This document shows, one piece after another, positions 36,489-49,089 of a stretch of 64,000 nucleotides of DNA. The stretch comes from Hemibagrus wyckioides (Eukaryota > Chordata > Actinopteri > Siluriformes > Bagridae), in assembly GCF_019097595.1 (NCBI RefSeq), contig NC_080718.1, positions 17,188,657-17,252,656 on the forward strand. The letters are read 5' to 3'. Within the stretch, counting starts at the first letter, position 1, and each line of letters begins with the position of its first letter. The notes below the pieces were generated by a model. The model was not told the origin of the DNA. It searched no databases and saw nothing but the letters and a program-made list of their open reading frames with translations. The position numbers were made by a program, and so were the translations under genes.

Positions 36489-37127
36489 TTACATGCTGCA
36501 CACATCTGCTTGGAGCAGAAAAGCTTCATTCTGCTCTCTGAAGTGAGCCATCAGTGTTTGCAGAACATAGGGAGCTGTAACACATGTTTTACTTCTTATC
36601 AGAACCGATTTAACTGATTCATTGGTAGGTTTTTGCTTGAAGAATTCCAAGATTTTACTATACTCTTCATAAGATGCTTCTAGTCACCTGAGAACATTAA
36701 TGTCTGTTAAAGTTTCATAGTGGATGAACATACTCCTTGGCACAAACAAGTAAGGCCATTGAGAGTTTATATACTCAAGGGAGTGTGCTGGCATTGCATT
36801 TATCATCTTACGTTGTAGGTAGTAAGTTTCTGCCATGAGATGTTGTACTTCTGCTCTTTCAATCCCAGACAAGCCTTCACGTGAGTAGAACTCCATGACT
36901 CTCTGCTTTTTCTTCCAATGTAGTTTCTGTCTCTTCAGATGGAATGTCTGGCTGCCACCATAGCCATAGCTGTCTGCAGGACCTGTCTTTTGCTTTGCCC
37001 CAGTACTACATTTAATAGATCTCAGTTGTGCTAGTGCGTTGTTTCTGTTTAGATGTTCTATTCGAATGTTGATTTGAGTCAGAAGTGAGGAATGTCCTCC
37101 CCTGATTATTCTACCATCTTCCATCAT
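36489..37127 (-). pseudogene. SAMD3-like multicopy fish gene fragment with in-frame stop
   Basis: The minus-strand frame opens with MMEDGRIIRGGHSSLLTQIN and includes REGLSGIERAEVQ, YYLQRKMINAMPA and INSQWPYLF, ending TDINVLR before TGA at 36684-36686. The same frame continues open for 64 codons beyond that TGA (KILEFFKQKPTNES, LQTLMAHFREQNEA) to a TAA at 36489-36491. The motif order matches the family annotated in fish as 'SAM domain-containing protein 3-like', of unknown function and present in many copies. The N-terminal SAM domain is absent. The TGA follows CTCAG|GTGACT, so one could imagine a donor site, but read-through homology makes a premature stop likelier. It lies between the two minisatellite arrays. 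Confidence 0.6.
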
Positions 37128-37614
37128 ATTAGCAAAGGATTGTGGAAATTGCCTGACTACCCTTTGTTTACCCTTTGTTTACCCTTTCTTTACTGTTGGA
37201 CTTGGTGAACATAAGGGAGAAGACAAGGAACTATTGGAACTTGACCTTGGGAGAGGTGAACTGCATACTGAGGACAGAGGTGCAGAGCAAATTTCTGTCA
37301 TTGGCAAAAAAAAAAGAATATAGTCAATTACAGCCTGTATAAGGCCTAAAACGTAATTTCAGTAAAACTTCAAAAAATCTGAATACATTTACAAGCAATT
37401 GGTAATAAAATTCAGACTAATACCATGCACTCACCATGCTTTCAGAGGTTTTCTACACTGTTGTTTATTTAATTCTGTCCCTGTCACTGTTATTAACACT
37501 GCCATTACATGTGTTTCAAGAGAAAATACTGCACATCCTTTGTGCATTCTTGACAAATGAGAAGTAAATGAAGATATAACTGTAAAACTTTTACAACACT
37601 GCTGAAAAAGACAA

Positions 37615-37870
37615 CCAGTATAAACTGGTATAAATCTCTTCAAAAAGCTAGCTCTTCAAAATAAACTGGTATAAACTGGTATAAACCAGTACAAACTGGT
37701 ATAAACCAGTATATACCGGTATAAACCGGTATAAACTGGTATAAACCGGTATAAATCTATTCAAAAAGCTAGCTCTTCGAAATAAACTGGTATAAACTGG
37801 TATAAACCGGTATAAACTGGTATAAACTGGTATAAACTGGTATAAACCAGTATAAACTGGTATAAACTGT
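37615..37870. repeat. 10-bp minisatellite, right array with two 33-bp spacers
   Basis: Tandem ATAAACYRGT units as in the left array, interrupted by the 33-bp repeat at 37631-37663 (exact inverse of 35384-35416) and by its variant at 37752-37784. Confidence 0.95.
37631..37663 (-). repeat. 33-bp inverted repeat, right copy
   Basis: TAAATCTCTTCAAAAAGCTA, continuing GCTCTTCAAAATA, is identical to the reverse complement of the left copy over all 33 bases, about 2.2 kb away. Confidence 0.9.
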
Positions 37871-37992
37871 TTTAATTTGTTTCAATCTATGGTTTTCACC
37901 ATACAATACACTGATTACTGATTACTGAGGCTTTACGTACAGTATGTCCACCAGGGGTAGACAAAGTACTGAGAATTCATACCTAAGTAAAT

Positions 37993-38720
37993 ATACTCCT
38001 GATCAGCCATATCATAAAATCCACCTACCTAATATTGTGTAGGTCCCCCTTGTGCCATCAAAACAGCTTTGACACATCAAGGCATGGACACCATAAGACT
38101 TCTGAAGGTGGTCTGTGGTATATGGTACCAAAATGTTAGCAGTAGATCTTTTAAGTCCTGTAAGTTGAGAGATGTGGACTCGATAGATCAAACTAGTTTG
38201 TTCAGCACATCACATATATGTTTGATGCAATTGAGACCTAAGGAAATTTGGAGGCCAAGTCATCTTGACCTTTTTGTCGTTTTCCCCAAACCATTCCTGA
38301 ACAATTTTTGCAGTGTTCCAGGGAGCATTTTCCTATTGAAAGAAGCCACTGCCATTAGGGAATACCATTGCTATGAAGGAGTCTAATTCAATAAAGGGTT
38401 TTAAAAGAATGTTTTGGTAGGTGGTATGTGTCAAATCAATATCCACATGAATACCAGGATTCAAGGTTTTACAGCAGAACATTGTCCACCACACTGCTTC
38501 CACCATCTTGCTTTCTTCCCATAGTACATCCTGGTGCTATGTCAGTGCACATGCACCCAGCCATCTGGGGTTAAAGGAAATGTGATCAGACCAGTCCACC
38601 TTCTTCTAGTGCTCCAGTTTTGATTCTCATGTGTCTATTGCAGATACTTTCTAGGTGGACAGGTTCAGTATGGATATGGAGCAACACAGCCCCATGAACA
38701 ACAAGCTGCAATGCACTGTA
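37993..38720 (-). mobile_element. Truncated Tc1-like transposon (same family as 12635-15278)
   Basis: Left end TACTCCTGATCAGCCATATC, then ACCTAATATTGTGTAGGTCC, CAGTAGATCTTTTAAGTCCT, TGCACATGCACCCAGCCATC and GCTGCAATGCACTGTA near 38720, where similarity stops. The right half, including the second inverted repeat, is missing. Confidence 0.75.
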
Positions 38721-41700
38721 ACTACACCACTGTGCCTGAAAACATCATTAAGTCATTATAAGTTTGCAATGTTTACCATTAGCAAGAATTTGACTTCCTA
38801 TCTAGCCATGTTAGCTACTGGAACTGATGCTTGCAATAAAACAAACTGACATGGTAAAAAAAAAAGAAAGAGAAAGAGAAAAGCATGTTTCAGCAAATTA
38901 GCTAACCATACCTCAACATGCTATTTCAAATTATATAGAAACAAATGATATGAATCTGTGGTTATTCCAGCATATTAAGAGCAGGGGTACTCATCCATAA
39001 GTTCCACACTGCAGTCTTAGATATTGATAGAAATTGATAGCACCACACAAAGGTTCATTACACACCTGTGCTCTCTATAAATCTCCTACATGCACCAGAG
39101 AAGCATGTAGGGACATGGAATGACCTAAAAATGATGATGAACCTGCACAGCACAAACTGCTTGAATCACTATACCCATGGGTCAACTTATATGCAGTAGT
39201 TGGTGCAGGATACTGTCATGTACCATCTGGCAATATCCAGTACATCACTGACCATCTCCCAGCATTGGTCTCATACATATTTTAGAAATGTCCACAACTT
39301 TAGGAGTGTCAGACAGTATATTATAGTAAATTATGCTTGCTCTAAAATGATCTGATGCAATAAATCCATCTGATTTGGGTTTACTTCAACTATAAAATAA
39401 ATAAAAATCTAAAACCATTTTCATAGTATGAACATTTCACATAGTTTTGTGGACTTGTGAATAATCTGGAAAGCTCTACAGATGAGTTGTAAAGCTTCTT
39501 GATTAAGGCAGAAAAATCAGTTGTCTTGCTATACTACTACTTTCAGTAACCTGGATGAATGAATACAACTTCTTTTTCACCTGGGACTTGTGAGTCTTGA
39601 CAGCCAGGCACCTAAGTGCTGACCTCTGCTGGTGAAACTGAGGAGTTGTTATGATAGATCTGATAGACCTGAGTGGTGAAGACATACAGAGGTCCCCTGT
39701 ACAGGGAGAAACCAAATGTTTCAGAATGAAATTAATGAAATTTTTCATCATCTGTGCAAGCAAAGTGCTTCAGAAGTTGTAAGAGGCAAAGGTAGTTGAT
39801 ACTGGTCATTTATATTCATTAATACTATGAAACTTCAGAGGGTTTGTTCCGACAACTCCTGTTGTTGCTTTAAAAAGGGACTAGTCTCAGGACTATAGCT
39901 AAGCTGATGATTTATCTGTCTGTTTACACAGATTGACTGCTCCATAACTTCTCACCACTGTTTGAACTGGAGACGGAGAAGGGTGAAATTGTGCCTGCCT
40001 CTGTGTGTGGGCTCATTGTGCTGGTCAGGCAGGAGAGGACCCGTCGCCTTTTCCTGCTCCAATGACAGCAACAAATTTATCTATTCACTTTGGCATGTCA
40101 CAGATTTATCATGTCTATATGGCATGGATAAGCCTCAGTGACAGACCTGGAAGGTCATGCCAAAGTCATCGACCCTGCCTTCTCTGAAAGGAAACATTCC
40201 TAAGCTGTGAATGGCAACTTCCAACCCGCTCACAATCCATCTACCCTATAGGCAGTTTGCCCTCATTTAAAACCTCTCAGCTGCATCCAACAGTGAATTT
40301 TTCAATGACACTTCACAAACTGAAAGAAGCTGGTCATTAAAAGGCACTCGTTTTGGAGATGTTTTTCAAGAAAGGGGAGTGGAGCGAGTCCAATTCTGCA
40401 CTTGCAGGTAGTAAATCCTGAATGAACAAGCTACTTAGAGGAGGAGTAAGCAAGGTTGCAGGCTCCAGGCTGACCCAGCACTCAGCTGAAAGGGGGAGGT
40501 GAAGGCTAATTGCTTGCTGTGTCAGGGCCTCTTAAATGGCCCTAAGGGAGATGATGACAACCTTGTCACTACCTCAGGTGCCTGAAAATGAGACTTAGTA
40601 TGAGCCAGAGGCCACCCTCTACGCACTGTCAGTGGAAAGACAAGCAACATGACATACTGTAAGAAGAGGTATAACTTTGCCACATGGCAAAAGACAGGAC
40701 ACGGCAAAAAATGTATGCTATTCATTCACACTTAATTTTCAAAAGACATAATTTAGCACATGGAACACAGAATTATATCACTGCAATCCTCTCTTAGACA
40801 GCTTTTCTTTTTTCAGTTAAAGAGCTCCTCATTTTTCCTGAGGTTATGAAAAAAAATCTTTCCTTAGCGTTTCTCGGGCTCCCTCTGCTGGTCAGATTAG
40901 TGTCTCGTCCTTTTAAATGGTGGAATGGGATGCTGAGACTCTGAGACTGTTTTGGAAAGTTATGCTGATAGGTCTTAATAAATTTTGTTCTGCCTCTGAA
41001 TCAGAATTAAATTGATTGACAATTTTGCACATGATCTGTTTGTGCAACAAATTCTGGCCTTTTGTTTGTATTTGTATAGGTCTGTTACAGGCTTTGGGAG
41101 ATCTTTGAATCAATCAGTGAAACTCTGTGCAAATTTGGTTTCATAATTTTCAAACAGGTTTTTCAGACAATCTGTGGATGGGTGGATGATGGCTGATCAG
41201 CTTGGAGTTATCCAGAATTGGCACAGCAGACATGAGCGGTGATCTGGTTTCAAGCACTGGTAGTACTGCATGGTAAATATCTAAGAATACAGGTCACACT
41301 TGATCACAAGAATTTTTAGCTGTTGACTTAAATAAGCCAAAAAGTGAAAGTAGTATTTGTAGTATTTATGAGGTTGAAAATGAAATGAAGAGGACCAACA
41401 ATTCCTTCATCTTCAGTAAATTATTCTGGTCTATGTTGAGTATAGAGTCTTTTCCCTGGGAACACTGGGTGCAAAGCAAGGGAATGCATCCCAGCAACAT
41501 GCACACACACACACATTCACACCTAGGTGCAATTTTAGTGTAATCAGTCCAACTACTTGCATGTTTTTGTTCAGTGTGGGGGAATTAAAGGGCTCCACAA
41601 TGAGGGAAATTCACATGAACACTGAGACAGCAGTGCAATCCATCATGCCACGCACAGGAAGATTCACCTGATCTAAATTCAGCATACATTATGTGTTTGA

Positions 41701-42040
41701 GGCTAACAGCCCACAAAATAAACAGAAAGTTACTTAGAAAGTTCTCTCAGAAACTTGCTCCAGATAACTCAAAGATAAGTGTCAGCCTTCAGGATGTCCT
41801 TTTAAATATCTGTTACTTGCAACCAGGTTTTAAACAGGACTTCCTAACTGAATGTTTGTCTACTGCTTGTGTACACAAGCAAAATAAAATAAAAAAAATG
41901 TTGCAAATACTGTTCAAATACTGTTTTACATTTGCAACTTGGAATATGTCAGCAGATCTAGGTAATGTGAGACTTGTCTTTAAAAAAGATGCCAGTTCCA
42001 TAGTAATGTAGTATGGGGTATAAATTCATTATTCTTTCTA

Positions 42041-42086
42041 GTAGTAGTAGTAGTAATAATAATAATAATACTAATAATACTAATAC

Positions 42087-42158
<72 letters not shown>

Positions 42159-42180
42159 ATATATATATAATATAAATAAA
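42041..42180. repeat. (AAT)n-(ATT)n inverted trinucleotide array
   Basis: About 65 bp of AAT runs directly into about 35 bp of ATT, then AT-rich sequence. The two halves are complementary and can form a hairpin. Confidence 0.95.
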
Positions 42181-43001
42181 ATATATAATATATATATGAA
42201 ATATATAAATTCAGATTTTAAAGTCACATTAAGAATCTGCATATCTGGGGCCCCGAAGAGTTTGGGTACAGAGCAAGGCTATGGGAAATGTGGGTACACT
42301 CTTCCTGAAAATATTATTTTCATTTTACATATCATTAACAGTATATTATAAATTATAAATATCATTAACAGTATACTGGGAGTATTAAAATGGTCAGTTA
42401 AAGATATTCTGTTGTTAGACTTCTGTTAATCTATTATTAATTTACATTGTTAAAGTTACAGCTGAGGTCACTAAATAGCTTTCTTGTGGTTGAGATTTGA
42501 ACTTCGCCATTACAAAGGTCTCCCTCAGGTCTCAAACTTACTTTTAACTATTTGTATAGATTAGGTAGGCTGCATGCTCAGAATACAACTACTCTTAGGT
42601 CATAGCCTTGTGTAAACTAACCTTTGAATAGTTTTACACTCATTATATGTATGGTATGCAGGAATAATATCTGTAACTGAACTGTACAAATGATTGTCTC
42701 CAAAAAAAAAAAAAACACTTTCTGCAAAGGCATGTGTGTTCATTTAATACGGAATCTGAATAACTATTCATTAGTAATCACTTTTGTTATTTGTAGCCTG
42801 TCAAATATGACTTGTGCATATGTGATGAATAACCTACTCCATTAAAAAAATGCAAAAACGCATAACACGCTCTAAAATTATTGAACAAAAAATGGCTTCT
42901 AAATGAGATGTAGAGAGTAATCCATGAAACATTTAACATATAATACAAATACGATGGGCCAAATGATGTCAGTCATTTTAGACGAAAATTTCTTCATTCA
43001 T

Positions 43002-43003
<2 letters not shown>

Positions 43004-43077
<74 letters not shown>

Positions 43078-43115
43078 TATATATATATACTGAATTCTCT
43101 CTCTCTCTCTCTCTC
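43004..43115. repeat. (AT)n microsatellite followed by (CT)n
   Basis: About 85 bp of AT alternation broken by two AC units near 43070, then a CT run at 43097-43115. Confidence 0.95.
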
Positions 43116-43600
43116 CATCTTAAAACACGTTTAACTGCTCAAGAGTCCTTTCATTTCCCCCCGTGAAAAATCGATTAGTGCTGCAATTATGTTAGAGATC
43201 ACTGGGAGATAATCCGGTGTAAGTGGCTGATCAGTGTGTTGTTATTCGCTCATTAACAGGTGTACAGTTGGAAGTGCAAGGCTGTATTTATCCGGGAGCA
43301 GGAGGGGAGGGAGTGTAGTGTCTACTGCATGGGCTCTTTCAACTTTCCACTGTATAGGTCACGCTAAATTACCCACAGCACTACGCAGAATACTTTACAT
43401 ATATAAATATGTTCATTTCAGATCGCCCATCATTGCTTATTTAAAAAAAAGAAAGAAAATAGTCTATATACTTGAGCAAAGGTTAGTCACATTTTAAATG
43501 TGGCCTAGATCTTATAGTGCTTATGGATTTGCTTATGAATAGACTTTTTTATTTTTTCACCTGTGATAAATGTAGATGTAATACTGCTCGATTATAAACT

Positions 43601-43880
43601 TGCGCGTTCTATGAAATCGGCAGGAACTGTTTAGGTGTTAGTTGGGCAAGGCAAGGAATAGGCAAATGAGGCCGTGTGAGTGGGCTGTACCGCTTTCTAC
43701 GTAACAGAGAGGGGAAGATCCACAGCGCGCTCAAGTCACGGCGCTCGCGACTCTTCCTCACTTTATTCAACAACGTCGCGCAAAATCCCTCACTACTGAC
43801 TGCACACGGTCTGCTGGAACAATCTGTGAAAACCCGAAGTCTGGGTCCTGCATGTTGATGACCTGCACATTTCCACCGTA
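43601..43880 (+). promoter_or_regulatory. foxa1 proximal promoter / 5' UTR
   Basis: The AT-rich background gives way to CpG-containing sequence (CCACAGCGCGCTCAAGTCAC, GGCGCTCGCGACTCTTCC) ending at the foxa1 ATG. The transcription start cannot be located exactly. TTTATTC at 43762 is the nearest AT-rich motif. Assigned by position and composition. Confidence 0.5.
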
Positions 43881-43952
43881 ATGCTGGGCGCAGTGAAAAT
43901 GGAAGGACACGAAACTCCTGACTGGAGTAGCTATTACACCGATGCACAGGAG
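43881..43952 (+). CDS. foxa1: foxa1 coding exon 1
   Basis: Encodes the 24-residue conserved FoxA N-terminus ([20 protein letters not shown], then DAQE). It ends in GAG followed by the donor GTATGT at 43953. Phase 0 matches the acceptor TTTATTTCAG ending at 44842, so exon 2 starts with GTG (Val-Tyr-Ser-Pro). The intron is 890 bp. Confidence 0.9.
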
Positions 43953-46087
43953 GTATGTCTGATTATTATTGAGTGTTTAAGCATGGGAGATGGGACATAG
44001 TTTTTAAAACAATCTAGATTTAACTCAGGCATACAAAAAATGACATAGGCCTAGGGTACAGTGGAAAATACATCCGAATATAGGTTTCTTTCTTGTTCAC
44101 TTTATTAAGATCATTTGGTAGGTCCAAAAATGTAAAGGTTGTTGATAGATTTTGATGTGAAGCTACCTGATGCAGGCTGTCCCGCTTGGTGGCGGTAGTG
44201 TTCCCGGTGCGAGGCAGCAGGTCCACTGTGCCCTAGTGCTTCATGAAATCATACTAGAAATGTGCTGGTTTGAAATGTGCTTAAATATGAGTTTAAGTGA
44301 ATAAAAAAAATATATATATTCGTTTGTGAAATTCCGGAGAACTTTAAATAAACTTTCTTTAGAGTTTTTAAACACTTTTGAACGAAAATGACTGAATGAT
44401 AGCGACTGAATTTTGTGTTTCAAAAATATTTATTAAAATATTTACAATTATATTTATAGTTTTAACGCGCTTTATGTTTATTTATTTGTTTGTTAATTGA
44501 CTTGCTTACTTACTCAGTTTCTTATTATAGTTTATATGGTGTATACTATTTGTACTTACACTGAAAAGCATAAATTCTTTCATCACATAATAACGCATTG
44601 TCAGTAAACTCCTGTTCCTAAATTCCTGTTTTGTTTTATTTGTCATTATGTTAGTATATATTTTTATATTTTATTTCTTTTTTTTGTCTGAGTGGTTAAA
44701 CAATATATAGTATCCAAGTGAATGTTGATTAGGATTTAAGTTCATGTAAAATATTTATATATTTTTTTTATTTCAAATCTCAACATTTTAAATATCAATA
44801 TTACAGGTTAAATAATAAAGTGTATGTTTCGTTTTATTTCAGGTGTATTCGCCCATGACGAACAGTAGCATGAACGCTGGACTGACTTCAATGAACAGTA
44901 TGAACAGTTATATGAGTATGTCCACCAGTGGAAATATGACCTCTAGTTCTTTTAACATGTCCTATGCTAACCCTGCTCTCGGCGCTGGACTAAGCCCAGG
45001 AACTATGGCAGGGATGCAGTCGAGCGCAAGCAGCGCAATGAACGGAATGGGCGGCGGTGTGTCCTCCATGGGCACCGCGCTCAGTCCCACAAATATGAAT
45101 GCAATTTCAGCTCAACATACTTCTATGAACGCACTGAACCCTTACTCAAGCATCAGCCCCACTATGAGCCCCATGACATACGCCCAACCTAACCTTAACC
45201 GGGCACGGGACAACAAGACTTTCAGGAGAAGTTATCCACACGCCAAGCCTCCGTACTCTTACATATCACTTATCACTATGGCTATCCAGCAGTCGCCCAG
45301 CAAGATGCTCACGCTTAGTGAGATCTATCAATGGATAATGGATCTTTTTCCATACTACCGTCAAAACCAACAAAGGTGGCAAAACTCCATCAGACATTCG
45401 CTGTCCTTCAATGACTGCTTTGTCAAAGTGTCTAGGTCACCAGATAAGCCGGGGAAAGGCTCCTACTGGACCCTGCATCCTGACTCTGGAAATATGTTTG
45501 AGAATGGCTGTTACCTCCGCAGACAGAAACGTTTCAAATGTGATAAAAGGCTTGTCGGAAGTAAAGGGTCAGATGGAAGGAAAGAGCAGAACGGGTCAGG
45601 CTCGCCCTCGAGTGACAGCACAAACACAAAGACCGGGTCCGTGGACTCCAACTCGATAACCAACGCAAACCAGTCATCAAGTCCTCCGAGCCTGGACCAC
45701 AGAAATGGTAGCAGCAGCTCTGAACTAAAGAGCAGTGGCCCACGGATACACCCCGTGGCCAACTCAGCCACGTCTCTCTCCTCTCTCCCTTTGCCCCCAC
45801 ACTCGATGGCCCACGAGTCTCAGCTGCACCTAAAGGGAGACCCCCATTACTCTTTCAACCACCCGTTTTCCATCAATAATTTAATGTCCTCCTCGGAGCA
45901 ACAACACAAACTGGACTTGAAAGCATATGAACAAGCGTTGCAATATTCATCTTATGGCTCAGGTATGTCTTCCAGCCTGCCTCTCGGCAGTGCTTCTATG
46001 GCCGGGAGAGCGAGCATGGACCCCTCGGCTTTAGAGGCGTCTTACTACCAAGGTGTGTATTCAAGGCCAGTTCTTAACACTTCTTAG
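43881..46087 (+). CDS. foxa1: Forkhead box protein A1 (Foxa1), two coding exons
   Basis: Join of 43881-43952 and 44843-46087, giving 438 residues. FoxA proteins are pioneer transcription factors that bind nucleosomal DNA and open chromatin in endoderm, floor plate and epithelia. The N-terminal region is Met/Ser/Asn-rich. The forkhead domain is at about 158-257 ([15 protein letters not shown], helix 3 [15 protein letters not shown], wing [16 protein letters not shown]) and is followed by RRQKRFKC. The C-terminal activation motifs are [11 protein letters not shown] (about 364-374) and the terminal [14 protein letters not shown]. It is Foxa1 and not Foxa2: the start [15 protein letters not shown] with DAQE, the GAGLSP segment, [19 protein letters not shown] and the PVLNTS end are FOXA1 features. 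It faces mipol1 tail to tail, as in mammals. Confidence 0.95.
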
Positions 46088-46196
46088 TTAATTCACTGCA
46101 CTCAACAATTGCTGACAGATAAACTTTATTTTATTTTTGCATGCACCCTGTGCATTAAGGACTGTTGCTTTAAAGTATAATAATGTGTATGTGTAT

Positions 46197-46202
46197 AATA
46201 AA
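46197..46202 (+). other. Likely foxa1 poly(A) signal
   Basis: AATAAA 110 bases after the stop codon; a further AATAAA lies at 46531-46536. Choice between them is not possible from sequence. Confidence 0.4.
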
Positions 46203-48555
46203 ATATTGTAAAGTGTTTCCTTGAATGATTGTATTACCCACCTATACATAATTGCTAGTGTATTTAAAACGATTTTGAGCTTGTAAAATAATGTACTCCT
46301 CCCAAACAAATATGTCCCATGTGTTACAATGTGTATAAATGAAGGTCAGTTATGGTCTTGTGGAATGTGTGCTGCAGGTAAAAAAGCAAAGTAACTGTGT
46401 GTTGCAGATGTACTTGGATGTTGTCATTTTACTTGTTCTTTTTTGGGTTTTTATTTACCTCGTTTGATGCAAACATTTTAATCCCAAACTTGTACTGAAA
46501 TAAGTTAATCAAACGTGGAAATGAATTGCGAATAAAACACGTTATTTCCTAATTACGCCAGTTAGTGTTTGGTTGCATGTTTATGTTTAGAAGGTCATGG
46601 ATGATCATTTGCCCAAATTATATTTTGGAGGAGTTGCTGACGCTGGGTTCAATTTCCCAGGGTCTTATGGGGAGTTTTAGGTAATGTTATTGCGCAATAT
46701 TCACCTATATGTGCTGTTTTATTAATTGAATTTGTTTTTGATTATAGTCTGTTTTTTTATGGTTGTGTTTCATTAATATCCATTTTTAAGGTTACCCAGG
46801 TTCAGACTGGTCCCATGAACATGCGGCAAATAATAGCGAAGCCTCTTTTACACAAGGAAAATAAAATGAGACAATAAATATAAATTGATTAATGAAAAAT
46901 CATAAACCAAAATTAAAAAAATAATAATATGAACATTGTAGCTGTAAAATAATTCCTATGATTGTGTTTCTGCACACTGATGTGCACACTGGCCGAGTTC
47001 GTGTTGGTAAAAGACCAAGAGAAAATCCAAGTCTAACACAAGCGCAGCCTCAAAGCTTCTCTCCATAAAAGCTCTGCTCGCTCTTTAAATGGGATTTTTA
47101 ACAATATCATAGGGAGGCCAAATCATCTTTTTGTCAAGCGTAACCTACATGACGGGCGCGTGAACCTGAACAGATTTTACTTTGATCGTGGTATTTTGTA
47201 GACACGCATTTTGGCTGACAAACCATGAAATTCGTTTCATCGGCATGCAATAGACCCTGACGCGTAAATAACGTGGAAAATTTTATTTACGCGTCTCGAG
47301 CCAAAAGGCCACATGAAGCGCTCGTGAAGCGGAAAAAGCGGCACCGTCGCACAAGGAGAAACGGTTTACTCTCTGAGCATCAATGTGCTTTTTTTAAATA
47401 AAAAATAAAAAATAATTTTTTAAACATGCCGTCAGTTAAGCATTTACTAATTATGCACTTTTTACTTCCAAACATTAAATTATCTCAAGAGCACTTACAT
47501 TCAGAATAGACCCGCCTCGTTGTTGATAAACAATCTTAAATTAAAGGTTATAAAGATATTATGCGATTGCTGATAAGCTCCGTAAAGCCACAAAGACCTG
47601 AACTATATAAAATACTTTTAAAAGGGATAAGATAAAACCAGAACAATGGAGAATAAATAAATTAAACTGATGCGCTGTAATGGACCGATAAGGCGGGATA
47701 ATAGTATTTCAAGTGGGTTTTAAAAAATTCCCAATTGCACTGGCATGCATTACCATGCTATAAGTGATTTTGCACTGCTAACAAATTAAACCTTTGCATT
47801 TACAGATTTTTAAGCGTGTAATTTTATTATATTATTTAAAGAACAACCCAAAATAAATATCACCCACCACTTGTTTTAGAATATTACATTACTACAGTAA
47901 TGACAGGACTGAAATGTTCTTATATACATTAGACATTTTTGCGCATTCTTCGTTTTAGGTGATTTAAGTGATTGTTTTATCTGTTGTTGGTTGCCAACAT
48001 GCGGCAAACTTATTATTTATTTCATATATAAATGATATAATTAACAGAGCACATGCATTACACAGACACTTTTGTAGCTTGCTTCATCAAACTCATATAT
48101 TCCACGTATTAATATTCACACACAATCTAGATATATCTACAGCTTGGGTGGATTGTAGCTATTCACATGTCTCTAATAATAATTATGGTTGCCATAAATA
48201 TGTTTTTGCTACATTTAATTATAATTAGAAAACATGAATGTTGGGAGAAAATAAAGAAATATTTTATTTCCATATATTTTTATTTGCCTAAATTGTTCGG
48301 GTGAGTGCGTAAATGACACTTTTCTAAACAGTTCCTCAATAGGCAAGAACCAAAAGATGTGTTATTTTTACTACAGCTTATGTTTGTAATGTTTTCAACT
48401 GAGCAAACTCCTGCCTACATCATCGTTAGTGATTGATGTACGATATTATAGGAAAAAATATATATAATTTATATAAATATATACTAATACTTACAGCTAT
48501 TCCGTAAATTTAATTTAAGCATGGACGAAGTTACACTACAATAATAAGACATCAG

Positions 48556-48584
48556 TTATTATTATTATTATTATTATTATTATA

Positions 48585-48623
<39 letters not shown>

Positions 48624-48624
48624 C

Positions 48625-48680
<56 letters not shown>
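48556..48680. repeat. (ATT)n-(AAT)n-(ATT)n array
   Basis: Three alternating blocks of ATT, AAT and ATT trinucleotides separated by ATAAAT and AACAAG, able to pair with one another. Confidence 0.95.
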
Positions 48681-48681
<1 letters not shown>

Positions 48682-49089
48682 TGGTACTAGTAGTAGTTTT
48701 AGCATTTTATGTTCTTTGTTAAAAATGACCATATTTTGAATTTTGTTTGTCATATTATACAATTATTTCTCCTCCTTTTACTTCCTCCATACAGGAGCGC
48801 AGACAGTGAAGGCGACCAGGCTTTATTAATGCGTAACATATGTTATCAGCGGGCAGTGTTCATGACGGAGAGTTCAGTAGAGTCTTGTTTTCCAACTCAT
48901 GTGGCATTTTTCGTTCCCCCATCAAAAGCTGTGGAGCTTTCTTGAGCCTTATGGACAAAAATTTGGGCGACAATGCGCAGGGCCCTTTACTTCAGAAGCG
49001 GCCATCAGCGGGTCTACCCGTAGACCTTTCTTCTCCGTCTTTTCATTCTTAGTTTAGAAAGCCACTACAGGGCCAAGGCGCTTCTAATA

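Larger units (their letters stand above)
38721..43600. other. Gene-poor DNA upstream of foxa1
   Basis: Contains a degraded interspersed repeat at about 41455-41660, the AAT/ATT array at 42053-42152, an AT array at 43004-43090 and a CT run at 43097-43115. No exons recognised. Some of this must act as foxa1 upstream regulatory DNA, but no element can be picked out by eye. Confidence 0.4.

Noticed and set aside
35546..37870. CRISPR-like repeat array
   Set aside because: Ten-base tandem units without unique spacers in a eukaryotic genome: a minisatellite.
43881..46087. Identification as foxa2, suggested by a sstr4/thbd/cd93-like neighbourhood
   Set aside because: N-terminus, middle and C-terminus are Foxa1-like, and the neighbours are sstr1, clec14a and mipol1.
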